A stretch of DNA of 64,000 nt from PRO6 sp035565775 (GTDB lineage: Bacteria > Pseudomonadota > Alphaproteobacteria > Rhizobiales > Xanthobacteraceae), in NCBI GenBank assembly GCA_035565775.1, contig DATMRW010000028.1:240235-304234 (forward strand). The letters are read 5' to 3'. The first letter of the stretch is position 1, and each line of letters begins with the position of its first letter. Positions 44,504 to 52,633 of the stretch are shown here, piece after piece. The position numbers were made by a program, and so were the translations under genes. A model generated the notes under the pieces. It did not search any database. It was not told the DNA's origin and was given only the letters and a program-made list of their open reading frames with translations.

Positions 44504-44877
44504 CTGACCCTCCCCCTCTTTTTTGGTCCTGTTGCCGCGGATCCATTCCCGGGCCGATCACAAAACAATATAACTAACTTAGCAATCTACCCATCGCGGG
44601 TATTTGTGCACTCTGCCAAGGCGGAATGAGAAGCCACGATTATGATCCGTCAGCGTTCCATTTTTGGAACGGTGGATTGCGCCTCCCTCGAAGCACCGCC
44701 GCGGGTTGCCATGCTGCACCGCCAAAAGCGGAGGCGACGAAGCCAGCGTGGACAGGCCGCTCGCCATTGAAAGAAAAACGCTTCTCGCTTCGCGGCGGGT
44801 GAGTTTGCGCCGCAATAAAATGCGTTGTCAGAAGGCGCACCTTGCGTGGTCCGTGAGAGCGTCGCGGCTGGCGCCCC
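44504..44877. other. Intergenic region upstream of the retro-aldol operon
   Basis: No convincing gene. It contains an AT-rich tract (about 44560-44590) suited to a promoter for the leftward operon, and a perfect 7-bp hairpin CGTTCCA-TTTT-TGGAACG at 44654-44671, which could be an operator or the terminator of the LysR gene ending at 44878. Small open frames on both strands show no recognisable features. Confidence 0.5.
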
Positions 44878-45786
44878 TCACTCCAGCAGGCGCAATTCTC
44901 GCTGCACGGTCACCAGACGGTCGCGCAATTCGTCGACGAAAACCGTTGCTGCGCGGCTGAGCGGGCGTGCCGCGTGGTGGACGCAGGCGATCTGACGCGC
45001 AATCTGCGGAAAGATCGGAGTGCACCGCAACAAACGGGAACGCAGCGCGTTGGCGACGGCGATCGGCGGCAAGATCGCGACATAATCGGTGCTGATGATG
45101 AAATTCTCGATGGTGCCGATTTCATCGAATTCGAACCGCGGCGTCAGCGAAATGCCCTGCTGAGAGGCAACCTCTTCAAGAATCATCCGCAGGCCGTGAC
45201 GCGCCGAGGGGATCACCAGCTTGCGCTGATCGATCGTGTCGAGTCGCACGCTGCCTGCCGGCGGTTGCGATTTCGCGCCGCTGATCAGCATCAGATCCTC
45301 GGAGACAAGCTCGGTCTGCTCATAGTCGCTGCGCTTGCGCGAGGCGTTGATCACCACCAGATCGAGCTGCCCGATGCGCAGCATTTCCAGCAGTTCGCGG
45401 GTATAGCCATCGGTCGTGCGCAGCGTGACATCGGCATATTTTGCGGTGAACGACACCAGCGTTTCCGACAGCGCGTTGTGCGCGACCGAGGCCACCACCC
45501 CGGCGGCAACGTGTCCCTTCACCGTGTCGCGCGATGCCGTCAGCTCCTGGCGCGCGTCGTCGATGGCGCGCAAAATCGGCAAAAACAGCCGGTACGCCTC
45601 ATGCCCGCTCTGGGTCGGCACCAGCCCTTTCGGCGTGCGCAGAAAGAGCGGGCAGCCGAGCTGGTCCTCAAGCTTGGCGAGTTGGAGGCTGATCGCGGGC
45701 TGGACGATATTCAGGCGGCGAGCGGCCCGGGTGACCGAGCCCTCCTCATACATCGCAACGAAATACTGTAGCTGCCGGAATTCCAT
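44878..45786 (-). CDS. LysR-family transcriptional regulator
   Basis: A 302-residue LysR regulator with HTH EFRQLQYFVAMYEEGSVTRA and QPAISLQLAKLEDQLGCPLF. The start at 45786 puts the HTH directly at the N-terminus, as is usual; an ATG at 45807 would overlap the dyad at 45798-45816. It is divergent from ubiD and lies upstream of, on the same strand as, the retro-aldol operon, so it could control either or both. Confidence 0.9.
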   Translation of the reverse strand: MEFRQLQYFVAMYEEGSVTRAARRLNIVQPAISLQLAKLEDQLGCPLFLRTPKGLVPTQSGHEAYRLFLPILRAIDDARQELTASRDTVKGHVAAGVVASVAHNALSETLVSFTAKYADVTLRTTDGYTRELLEMLRIGQLDLVVINASRKRSDYEQTELVSEDLMLISGAKSQPPAGSVRLDTIDQRKLVIPSARHGLRMILEEVASQQGISLTPRFEFDEIGTIENFIISTDYVAILPPIAVANALRSRLLRCTPIFPQIARQIACVHHAARPLSRAATVFVDELRDRLVTVQRELRLLE

Positions 45787-45797
45787 CACTTGCCCTG

Positions 45798-45825
45798 CCA
45801 TAGCCAATCACTATGGATGGCATAG
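45798..45825. promoter_or_regulatory. Overlapping dyads, candidate LysR binding site
   Basis: CCATAG (45798-45803) pairs with CTATGG (45811-45816), and CTATG again pairs with CATAG (45821-45825), giving two overlapping dyads in the divergent region between the LysR gene and ubiD. The T-rich segment just to the right fits a promoter. Assignment rests on symmetry and position. Confidence 0.4.
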
Positions 45826-45903
45826 CTTTTAATTAATGGAAGTTATCTGCCGCAAGGCTAAATTTCCGGCCACCAAATACGGCTACGGCGCAAGGACAGG
45901 CGA

Positions 45904-47316
45904 ATGGCGAACGAATCTCTCACTCAGGCAGGGGCAAAGCGGCGGGATATCGAGTTGCGGCCCTGGCTGGAAAAGCTCGAAAAGACCGGCCGGCTTGCGA
46001 TCATGAAGCCGGGCGCCAGCCTCAATTTCGAGATCGCCGGCATCGCCAACCGCCTCGACGGCAAGAAGTCGACCTACTTCCCGGCTGCCGGCGGCACCGA
46101 CATCGCGGTGATTTCCGGCCTGCTTTCCAACCGCGAGTGGATGGCGGAAGCGCTCGGGCTCACCGGCGACACCCTGTTGCAGGCGTTTCAGGCCGCCGCG
46201 ACCAAGCCGCTGCCGTGGACCGAGGTGAAGGACGCGCCGTGCCAGGAAGTGGTGCATGAGGACGGCGATCTTCTGTCGATGCTGCCGATCCCGACCCATA
46301 ACGAGCTCGACAGCGGCGCCTACATCACCGCGGGCCTTTTGATCGTCCGCAACCCGCGCACCGGCATCCAGAACGTCGCCATCCATCGTCTGCAGGTCTC
46401 CAACCCGCGCGAGCTCGGTGCCCTGCTGCTGCCGCGCCATACGCTCGCCTTCTTCAACGAGGCGGAGGCGGCGGGCGACAATCTCGACGTTGCGATCGTC
46501 GTCGGCGTCAGCCCCGCGTGCCTGCTCGCTTCGCAGGCAATTCTGCCGATCGACAGCGACGAGTTGGAGGTCGCGGGCGCGCTCGGCGGCGCGCCGCTCG
46601 AGGTGGTCAAATGCGTCGGCAGCGAACTGCGCGTGCCCGCCCACGCCGAGATCGTGATCGAAGGCCGCATCATGGCCAACCAGCGCGAGCTCGAAGGCCC
46701 GTTCGGCGAATTCCCCCAATACTATGGCGAGCGCGCCAAGCGTCACGTCATCGCTGTGGACCGCATCACGCATCGCAAGAACCCGCTGTTCCACACCATC
46801 GTTGGCGGCGCGCTCGAACACCTTCTGCTTGGCGCGATCCCGCGCGAGGCCACCATCCTCAACACGCTCCAGCGCAACTTCCCCTCGGTGAAGGACGTGC
46901 ATCTCGGCCTCGGCGGCGTCGGCCGCTATCACCTCTACGTGCAGATGCGCGCCCGCCATCGCGGCGAGGCAAAGAACGTGATCATGGGCTGCTTTGCCGC
47001 GCACTACGACATCAAGCATGTCGTGGTGGTCGATGAGGACGTGAACATCCACGATCCGCGCAGCGTCGAATGGGCCGTCGCCACCCGCTTCCAGGCCGAC
47101 CGCGACCTCGTTGTCGTCGGCGGCGCGCAGGGCTCCAAGCTCGACCCCTCCGCCGATGACGGCTACGGGGCCAAGATGGGCCTCGACGCGACGGTGCCGG
47201 TGGGATCGTCGGAGTTCCGCTTCACGCGCATTCGCGTTCCCGGCGAAGCCGAGATCGACCTCGATGCGCATGTCGATCCGAAGGCAAGCCTTTCGGCCAC
47301 GGCCGCGTGGAAGTAG
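45904..47316 (+). CDS. UbiD-family prenylated-FMN decarboxylase
   Basis: A 470-residue UbiD enzyme. The catalytic triad is readable: Arg162 (AIHRLQV), Glu264 and Glu269 in ELEGPFGEF, spaced as in Fdc1. It would decarboxylate, or carboxylate, an aromatic, heteroaromatic or unsaturated acid using prenylated FMN. No UbiX-type prenyltransferase is in the window. Divergent from a LysR gene and followed by a strong terminator, so it is a single-gene unit; a neighbouring role in aromatic acid metabolism is plausible. Confidence 0.93.
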   Translation: MANESLTQAGAKRRDIELRPWLEKLEKTGRLAIMKPGASLNFEIAGIANRLDGKKSTYFPAAGGTDIAVISGLLSNREWMAEALGLTGDTLLQAFQAAATKPLPWTEVKDAPCQEVVHEDGDLLSMLPIPTHNELDSGAYITAGLLIVRNPRTGIQNVAIHRLQVSNPRELGALLLPRHTLAFFNEAEAAGDNLDVAIVVGVSPACLLASQAILPIDSDELEVAGALGGAPLEVVKCVGSELRVPAHAEIVIEGRIMANQRELEGPFGEFPQYYGERAKRHVIAVDRITHRKNPLFHTIVGGALEHLLLGAIPREATILNTLQRNFPSVKDVHLGLGGVGRYHLYVQMRARHRGEAKNVIMGCFAAHYDIKHVVVVDEDVNIHDPRSVEWAVATRFQADRDLVVVGGAQGSKLDPSADDGYGAKMGLDATVPVGSSEFRFTRIRVPGEAEIDLDAHVDPKASLSATAAWK

Positions 47317-47346
47317 TTTTCCTCCGTTCCCGATGGTCATCGCAAG

Positions 47347-47379
47347 AAACGCCGGCGCAAGCCGGCGTTTTTTGTTTTT
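47347..47379 (+). terminator. Rho-independent terminator after ubiD
   Basis: AAACGCCGGC and GCCGGCGTTT form a perfect 10-bp stem around a GCAA loop, followed by TTTGTTTTT. It lies 30 bases after the ubiD stop. The best intrinsic terminator in the window. Confidence 0.9.
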
Positions 47380-47445
47380 CCGCTGCTCCGCCGGTTCTTG
47401 CCCCGGATATTGCCAATCAGCCTCATAAGTACTATTTTATGCCAC

Positions 47446-47859
47446 ATGGCAGCAATTCATCAGGTCGACACGTCCCTTCAGGAGTTCCGCCCTGCGCCGA
47501 TCACCGACGCAGAGGCGGCGGCAATGTTCCGCGCCGCGCTCAACCTGTTTCGGCTCTGGGCAGTCACCGACGAACAGGCCGCGATCCTGCTCGATCAGCC
47601 GGTGCGCTCGTATCGGCGCTGGAAATCCGGTGCCGTCGGCCGCATCGATCGCGACGCGCGCGCGCGGCTGTCCAATCTGATGGGCATCCACAAGGCCCTG
47701 CGGATGATTTTTCGCGAGCCGCAGCGCGGCTATGACTGGATCCGCAAGCCCAACGCCGCGTTCGGCGGCCGCTCCGCGCTCGACGTGATGCTGGACGGCG
47801 ACCTCACCGACCTGATGCGCGTGCGGCGCTACCTCGACAGCGAGCGCGGCGGCTGGTGA
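47446..47859 (+). CDS. Xre/MbcA/ParS-type antitoxin
   Basis: A 137-residue antitoxin of the Xre-Res class. An N-terminal Xre-like helical region (AAAMFRAALNLFRLWAVTDE, LLDQPVRSYRRWKSGAVGR) is followed by the C-terminal MbcA/ParS domain (IHKALRMIFREPQRGYDWI, then NAAFGGRSALDVMLDGDLTDL). The GxSALDxM and G-x-D-L motifs are typical. It overlaps the RES gene by 3 bases (GTGA). It should neutralise the toxin and autoregulate the pair. Start at 47446; an upstream start at 47398 would add 16 residues. Confidence 0.92.
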   Translation: MAAIHQVDTSLQEFRPAPITDAEAAAMFRAALNLFRLWAVTDEQAAILLDQPVRSYRRWKSGAVGRIDRDARARLSNLMGIHKALRMIFREPQRGYDWIRKPNAAFGGRSALDVMLDGDLTDLMRVRRYLDSERGGW

Positions 47860-48593
47860 GCGGCAAGGCCCTCGCCCCCGCCTCCGTGCCGATCGCGAAC
47901 GTCTCGTGGCCGGGCGCGGTGCGCATCATCCGCAGCATCTTTCCGCCGATCGACCTGTTCGAGGACATTGCCGACCCGGCCGATTGGGCGCTGCTGATTT
48001 CGGCCGAGCAAAAGACCAATCCGCGCCTGATGGAAACCATCGGCAACCTCGATCTCGTGCCGGTGGGCCGCCGTGTCTCCGGCCCCGGCGCAAGCTATCT
48101 GATGGCGCCCTTCACCCATGTCAGCACCGATCGGCCGAGCCGCTTCAGCGACGGCTCCTATGGCGTGCTCTATGCCGGCGAGACCTTTGAGGTGGCGCTG
48201 TTCGAAACCATCCATCACCACGCGCGCTTCATGGCGCGAACCGGTGAGGCGCCAGGATGGACCTCGCAGTTTCGCGAGATCGTCCTCGATATCACGGCGA
48301 ACCTGCATGACGTGCGCAAGCGCGGCAAGCGCTTCCTGCTCGCGCCGGACAGCTACCGCGACAGCAACGGCCTTGCGGCGGCGCTGCGGGCCGCCGGCTC
48401 CGAAGGCATCGCCTATCCAAGCGTGCGCTTACCGGGCGGCGACTGCGTGGCGTTGTTCTATCCCGACCTTGCGACCAGCCCGCGCCAGGGCCGCCATCTC
48501 GACTATCACTGGGACGGCACGCGGGTTGACCTCTACCGCGACGTCACCAACGGCAAAGTCTTTCGCATCACACCGCCGGCCGAGGCAAAGTAA
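47856..48593 (+). CDS. RES-domain toxin
   Basis: A 245-residue RES protein. Conserved residues of the RES NAD+-degrading fold are present, including Arg96 (PSRFSDGSYGVLYAG) and Glu117 (EVALFETIHH). Length is typical for the long RES class. The start is GTG, overlapping the antitoxin stop. RES toxins deplete NAD+ (family knowledge). The downstream gene is a convergent acyl-CoA dehydrogenase. Confidence 0.92.
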   Translation: MSGKALAPASVPIANVSWPGAVRIIRSIFPPIDLFEDIADPADWALLISAEQKTNPRLMETIGNLDLVPVGRRVSGPGASYLMAPFTHVSTDRPSRFSDGSYGVLYAGETFEVALFETIHHHARFMARTGEAPGWTSQFREIVLDITANLHDVRKRGKRFLLAPDSYRDSNGLAAALRAAGSEGIAYPSVRLPGGDCVALFYPDLATSPRQGRHLDYHWDGTRVDLYRDVTNGKVFRITPPAEAK

Positions 48594-48623
48594 GAAACAC
48601 TGACCCCGGCCCGCGTGTGACCG

Positions 48624-49769
48624 TCACAGCGAGCGGGCGATGAGCAGCTTCATCACCTCGTTGGTGCCGCCATAGATTTTCTGGATGCGCGAATCTACGA
48701 ACATCCGCGAGATCGGATATTCCTGCATGTAGCCGTAGCCGCCATGAAGCTGCAGGCACTCGTCGGCGGTTTCGACCTGCTTTTCCGAACACCACCACTT
48801 CGCCATCGAGGCGGTGACCGCATCGAGATCGCCCGCGATCAGCCGCTCGATGCACCAGTCCACGAAAACGCGCGCGATCATCGCCTCCGTCTTGCGCTCG
48901 GCGAGCTTGAACGCGGTGTTCTGGAATTCCAAAATCGGCTTTCCGAACGCCTTGCGCTCCTTGGTATATTCGGTGGTCAGCCGCACCGCCCGCTCCATCG
49001 CGGCCACTGCGCCGACCGCGATGATCAGCCGCTCCTGCGGAAGCTGCTGCATGAGCTGGACGAACCCCTGCCCTTCCTCCGGGCCGAGCAGGTTTTCCGG
49101 CGGCACGACGACGTCCTCGAAAAACAGCTCCGAGGTATCGGACGCATTCAGCCCGATCTTGTCGAGGTTGCGCCCGCGGCGAAAACCCTTGGCCTCCGCC
49201 GTCTCGACGACGATCAGCGACAGACCCTTGGCCCCCTGCCCGCCGGTGCGCGCGACCACGATAATGATGTCGGCCGACTGGCCGTTGGTGATGAACGTCT
49301 TTGCGCCGTTCAGCACATAGTTGTTGCCCTGCCGCTTCGCAGTGGTGCGCACGCTTTGCAGATCCGAACCGGTACCCGGCTCGGTCATCGCGATCGCGCC
49401 GATGATTTTTCCGCTCGCCATGCCGGGCAGCCAGCGCTTCTTCTGCTCCTCCGAGCCGTAGTTGAGAAGGTAGTGCGCGACGATGCCGCTGCTCACGGTC
49501 ACGCCACTCAAGGCTTCGGGAACGACGTTTTCCATGTCCTCGTAGATCGCCGCTTCATACGCGAAGGTGGCGCCGAGCCCGCCATAGGCTTCCGGCACGC
49601 TGGCGTTCAGCGCGCCCATCTCGCCGAGCGCAAGCCAGGCCGAGCGATCGACCATCTTTTGCTCGCGCCAGCGCTCTGCATGCGGCGCCAGATCCTTTGC
49701 CAGAAAGCGGCGGAACTGGTCGCGAAAGACGTCCAGCTCTTCAGTCATCCATGACGAACGGTACTGCAT
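48624..49769 (-). CDS. Acyl-CoA dehydrogenase
   Basis: A 381-residue acyl-CoA dehydrogenase with complete motifs: MTEPGTGSDLQSVRT, LNGAKTFITNG and the C-terminal LHGGYGYMQEYPISRMFVD. The MCAD Glu position reads YGGTNEV, as in the long-chain/isovaleryl-type group. It is a stand-alone gene convergent with the RES toxin, so its substrate is not shown by context. Confidence 0.92.
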   Translation of the reverse strand: MQYRSSWMTEELDVFRDQFRRFLAKDLAPHAERWREQKMVDRSAWLALGEMGALNASVPEAYGGLGATFAYEAAIYEDMENVVPEALSGVTVSSGIVAHYLLNYGSEEQKKRWLPGMASGKIIGAIAMTEPGTGSDLQSVRTTAKRQGNNYVLNGAKTFITNGQSADIIIVVARTGGQGAKGLSLIVVETAEAKGFRRGRNLDKIGLNASDTSELFFEDVVVPPENLLGPEEGQGFVQLMQQLPQERLIIAVGAVAAMERAVRLTTEYTKERKAFGKPILEFQNTAFKLAERKTEAMIARVFVDWCIERLIAGDLDAVTASMAKWWCSEKQVETADECLQLHGGYGYMQEYPISRMFVDSRIQKIYGGTNEVMKLLIARSL

Positions 49770-50153
49770 TCAAACCTCGCAAGGCGTGGAGCGCCACGCC
49801 GACCACAGGGCCTCGCCGAAAGCGGCTTGCCGGATGCTTTTCGCCGCCCCCGCCGCTGCCCACAAAAGATCCGATCACTTCCGAATGGCTATAGAAGCGC
49901 GACGACGGGCGCAGATCAATGGCGGTTTTGAAGGCAGGATGTGGAGGGATGGAGGGGGCAATGGCGTCAAGCCACGCGAGCAAGCAATAGGACAGCGGAC
50001 CCAGACCGATGAAATGGAGAGCCAGGCCCCCGCCTCCATTCGGTTTCGACAAGCAAGAAGCAATATTTCTTGTCACGCAGGACACAACCTGATGCGCAAA
50101 GTAACCTGTTTGCCGTCAGTGACGCCCGGATCAGAAACGAAAGAGTTTCTACT
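49770..50153. other. Intergenic region at the border of the accessory stretch
   Basis: No supported gene. It separates the acyl-CoA dehydrogenase from the DUF6602-like gene. Base composition shifts here toward lower GC, and the bases from about 50090 read as the upstream region of the next gene. No repeat or tRNA-like structure was seen. Confidence 0.45.
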
Positions 50154-50954
50154 ATGCTTAAACGGTATTTCGATGATCTCACTGAGGACCTCGCCCGGGA
50201 GTCGGAGCGTATCCGTGCCTTCTTCGCGACACACGCCTTATCCGCCGGTATCAATCGAGAAGAGCTCGTTGCGAGGCTGCTGCGCGCCCATATCATCCCT
50301 TCTGTTGGGGTGGAGGCTGGCTTAATCTTAGCGCGCAACGAAGAATTCTCTAATCAGGCTGACGTTATCCTTGTCGATCGTCAGTCCAATGGACCGCTCT
50401 ACGGCCCCCGGCGGATACCCATTTGGCTCAAGGAAGCAGTCTACGGCGTTATTGAGGTTAAGACCCAGCTCAGCCCATCAACATTGTCGGATTCCGTCCG
50501 CAAATGCGTCCGGCTCAAGAGATTGCCGAATAGCTTCGCCGACTCGCTGGGACGACAGAAGGTCACGGACACACTCTTTTGTGTCTGGGCATTTAGGGCT
50601 CCTGACGATCTGCAACTGGTCAAGGCGAACATAGAAAGTGCGATCTCTGGCCTCGCCCAATCCGAACAACCAGACTTCATTATCGTGCCTGGGTGCTTTC
50701 TCTGGCGAGGGGGACATTACTTTGACATCTCGACCAACGGGCAACCAGGCAGTGATTTCTATCAGCAGCGAATACAGTCCATCGGTGGCGACCTCGAGCG
50801 CCTTCTGATTCCATCGTTCGAGATGCTCAACTTAGGGACGAATGCGCTGACGGTGTTTTTCTACTGGCTCAATAACTGGCTGTACGCCGCCGGGCCGCGG
50901 CGCCCCGATCTCATCCGATATTACCCAGTCGACAGCTGGGGAGAAAAGGTGTGA
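50154..50954 (+). CDS. DUF6602-like protein with PD-(D/E)XK-type nuclease core
   Basis: A 266-residue soluble protein. The N-terminal region is helical (YFDDLTEDLARESERIRAFF). The core carries a nuclease-like pattern: Asp70 in NQADVILVD, then Glu101 and Lys103 in YGVIEVKT, the D...ExK arrangement of restriction-endonuclease folds. I recall this layout from the DUF6602 family, seen in defence and accessory neighbourhoods; I cannot search to confirm. GC is lower than in neighbours and it stands alone, with no methylase. The start at 50154 is preferred over 50070. A short GC hairpin with a T run lies at 51042. Confidence 0.72.
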   Translation: MLKRYFDDLTEDLARESERIRAFFATHALSAGINREELVARLLRAHIIPSVGVEAGLILARNEEFSNQADVILVDRQSNGPLYGPRRIPIWLKEAVYGVIEVKTQLSPSTLSDSVRKCVRLKRLPNSFADSLGRQKVTDTLFCVWAFRAPDDLQLVKANIESAISGLAQSEQPDFIIVPGCFLWRGGHYFDISTNGQPGSDFYQQRIQSIGGDLERLLIPSFEMLNLGTNALTVFFYWLNNWLYAAGPRRPDLIRYYPVDSWGEKV

Positions 50955-51041
50955 AGGGGTGCAGCGATCCTCTGCACATTCAGCGTCGCCTAGCACGCGG
51001 CATTCGTGCGGAAATATCGCGCAATCAGCGGCAAACAGCAG

Positions 51042-51062
51042 AAGGGGCGGAGCCCCCTTTTC
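51042..51062 (+). terminator. Short GC hairpin with T run
   Basis: AAGGGGC-GGA-GCCCC is followed by CTTTT, 88 bases beyond the DUF6602-like gene. The stem is short, so it is a weak terminator candidate. Confidence 0.45.
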
Positions 51063-51167
51063 CGGGCAGCCGATTGTTTCTACCAGATAAAGCGCGGACG
51101 CTATTTTTAGCTTATTTTACAGTTTGATGTCCATTTTCTAAGCGTCGATATCAACAGTCCCTCTCGT

Positions 51168-51578
51168 TCATGATGTCCGCTTCATTTCATACGCGGGAAG
51201 AAAGCTCGTGATTTCAGCTCAAGAAACCTTGGATCGCATCCTTGATTGATACGCAGGCTTAACGACGGCCGGGTCGTCGAAGACGCCTGCTTTGACGTAG
51301 TATCGATCAGGGTGAACCGCCGATGAGGTATAGACCGGTGACCCGCAATTTGCGCAAAAATGACGGGTGATGGTGTGCCCGCTATCGGCATTCTTCGTGA
51401 AGCCGCTGAGCGAGTTGCCGGTAACTGAGAAAAGGACAACATCCACCCCGATGGAAACCTTGAATGCACTACCAGTGCATTTCCGACAATCGGTGCAATG
51501 ACATATTGCCGCCGGTCCTATCGCTCCTCGATAGACGAAACGGATTGCGCCACACAAACATCAGTCACTGACGGACAT
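51168..51578 (-). pseudogene. GFA-family (glutathione-dependent formaldehyde-activating-like) gene with two in-frame TGA codons
   Basis: Read through from ATG 51578 the frame gives a full-length (136-codon) GFA-family protein, a small zinc protein: CLCGAIRFVYRG, CHCTDCRKCTGSAF, CANCGSPVYTSS. Two codons are TGA: codon 6 (where GFA proteins have Gly, one base from GGA) and a late codon at 51219-51221 (where Trp is expected, SKVS-W-AEITSFLP). Both are single-base changes, so the gene was once intact. The longest uninterrupted piece is 51219-51557, starting at TTG. Confidence 0.8.
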
Positions 51579-51894
51579 ATGAAGGATGTCAATTACTTTG
51601 CAATCCTCCTCCACTTTCAGAATCGCGGCAGCGACGGAGAGCACCCGGGGATCATCCTCGCCACCCAAATAGGGGGAGTTGGGCCACGTGCCCCCGGGGG
51701 CAACATATCCTCGCGCGGTCCACCGCTGCACTTTCGACGATCACCCCGCCCCCTATTCCGCGTCGATATGTCCAGCTTGACGCAGTTCGATTTTCTCGCG
51801 GTCACAGCTGTGACGTCAGGCTAGCCCGAGGCAAGGTGATCTGACCTTCGATCCCTTCGAGGAAACGAGCAACGACGCAGCTATAACATGATAA
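51579..51894. other. Intergenic region with a GC palindrome
   Basis: No supported gene. TGCCCCCGGGGGCA at 51689-51702 is a perfect 14-bp palindrome. Open frames here are short and lack recognisable motifs or ribosome sites. Confidence 0.4.
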
Positions 51895-52161
51895 CTAGGC
51901 AGAGACGGTCGATCTCTGAAGCTGCCCCAGACGACGCGCCTCTTGCACAGGCCGCCAAACGTTGACAAAACTCGCTCCGCGCGGAAGCTTGGCATCGTAC
52001 GGGACGAACACTCCCGGCTTTTTCGGCGACAGAAAATCTCCAATCTGAAACTGCTTTGGATCGAACGCAGTCACCTGCCCCGCGGCCACTTTCACAACAG
52101 AGTGCAGCAATAGACTTAGCGAGCCACAGGCCGCACGAAGCCATTCACGCCTTGTCTTCAT
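51895..52161 (-). CDS. Small exported protein of unknown function
   Basis: An 88-residue protein with an Arg-Arg signal (KTRREWLRAACGSLSLLL) of Tat-like form, probably cleaved near residues 26-29. GAGAAG lies about six bases upstream of the ATG. The mature part (about 60 residues, VPYDAKLPRGASFVNVWRPV) matches no family I recognise. It may be a remnant of a longer gene; it has no operon partner. Confidence 0.5.
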   Translation of the reverse strand: MKTRREWLRAACGSLSLLLHSVVKVAAGQVTAFDPKQFQIGDFLSPKKPGVFVPYDAKLPRGASFVNVWRPVQEARRLGQLQRSTVSA

Positions 52162-52633
52162 CGATGCTTCTCATTCGTCTTCGTCGCGCTCGCTTAGAAG
52201 GAACGCGGAAATGCTGCGGGATGCCAGCGAACGCGACGAAGTTCACTAGAACGTTTCCGGAAGTCCACTACGTCAATCCACTAGGCATCGCAAAAAAATG
52301 TAGTGAACAGGTGTTCCGGTCCAGGATCGTCCGTCTCCGGGCGCCACTTTCCGCTCAACCGCCTCGGCCAGAAGTTCCCCGCCAACTGGAGGTCTTTGAG
52401 GTGAAATTCCTGTGGATTTCAAGGCACGACCGCGCGTCGAGGCTGCGCCTTTTGCGTTGCGCTCGCTATCTAAGGGCGTCATCCCCGCCGACGAAAAAAC
52501 CTGATAGTTAGATTCTGACGGAAACAATGTCCGTCACCCTATTCGCCATAAGATTATCAATATTCTTTACCAATTCGATTTTGAGAAACACGCGCATTCC
52601 TCCGCCGGTTAACCCCTCCGCCCTTCTCATTTT
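52162..52633. other. Intergenic region without a supported gene
   Basis: 472 bases between the small exported gene and the frameshifted cation-efflux gene. A leftward open frame (52273-52527) has no ribosome site or recognisable motif. The lower GC and short disrupted frames suit decayed transferred DNA. Confidence 0.4.

Noticed and set aside
45883..47340. Minus-strand frame covering ubiD
   Set aside because: A shadow frame; ubiD on the plus strand has the complete Arg-Glu-Glu triad and a strong terminator.
49741..50085. Small minus-strand gene upstream of the acyl-CoA dehydrogenase
   Set aside because: Proline/glycine-rich frame without ribosome site or recognisable motif, overlapping the 5' end of the dehydrogenase gene.
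51168..51578. TGA recoding (as Trp, Gly or selenocysteine) in the GFA gene
   Set aside because: Other genes use TGA as a normal stop, the two TGA codons sit at different expected residues, and no SECIS-like structure is evident; simple mutation is the better explanation.
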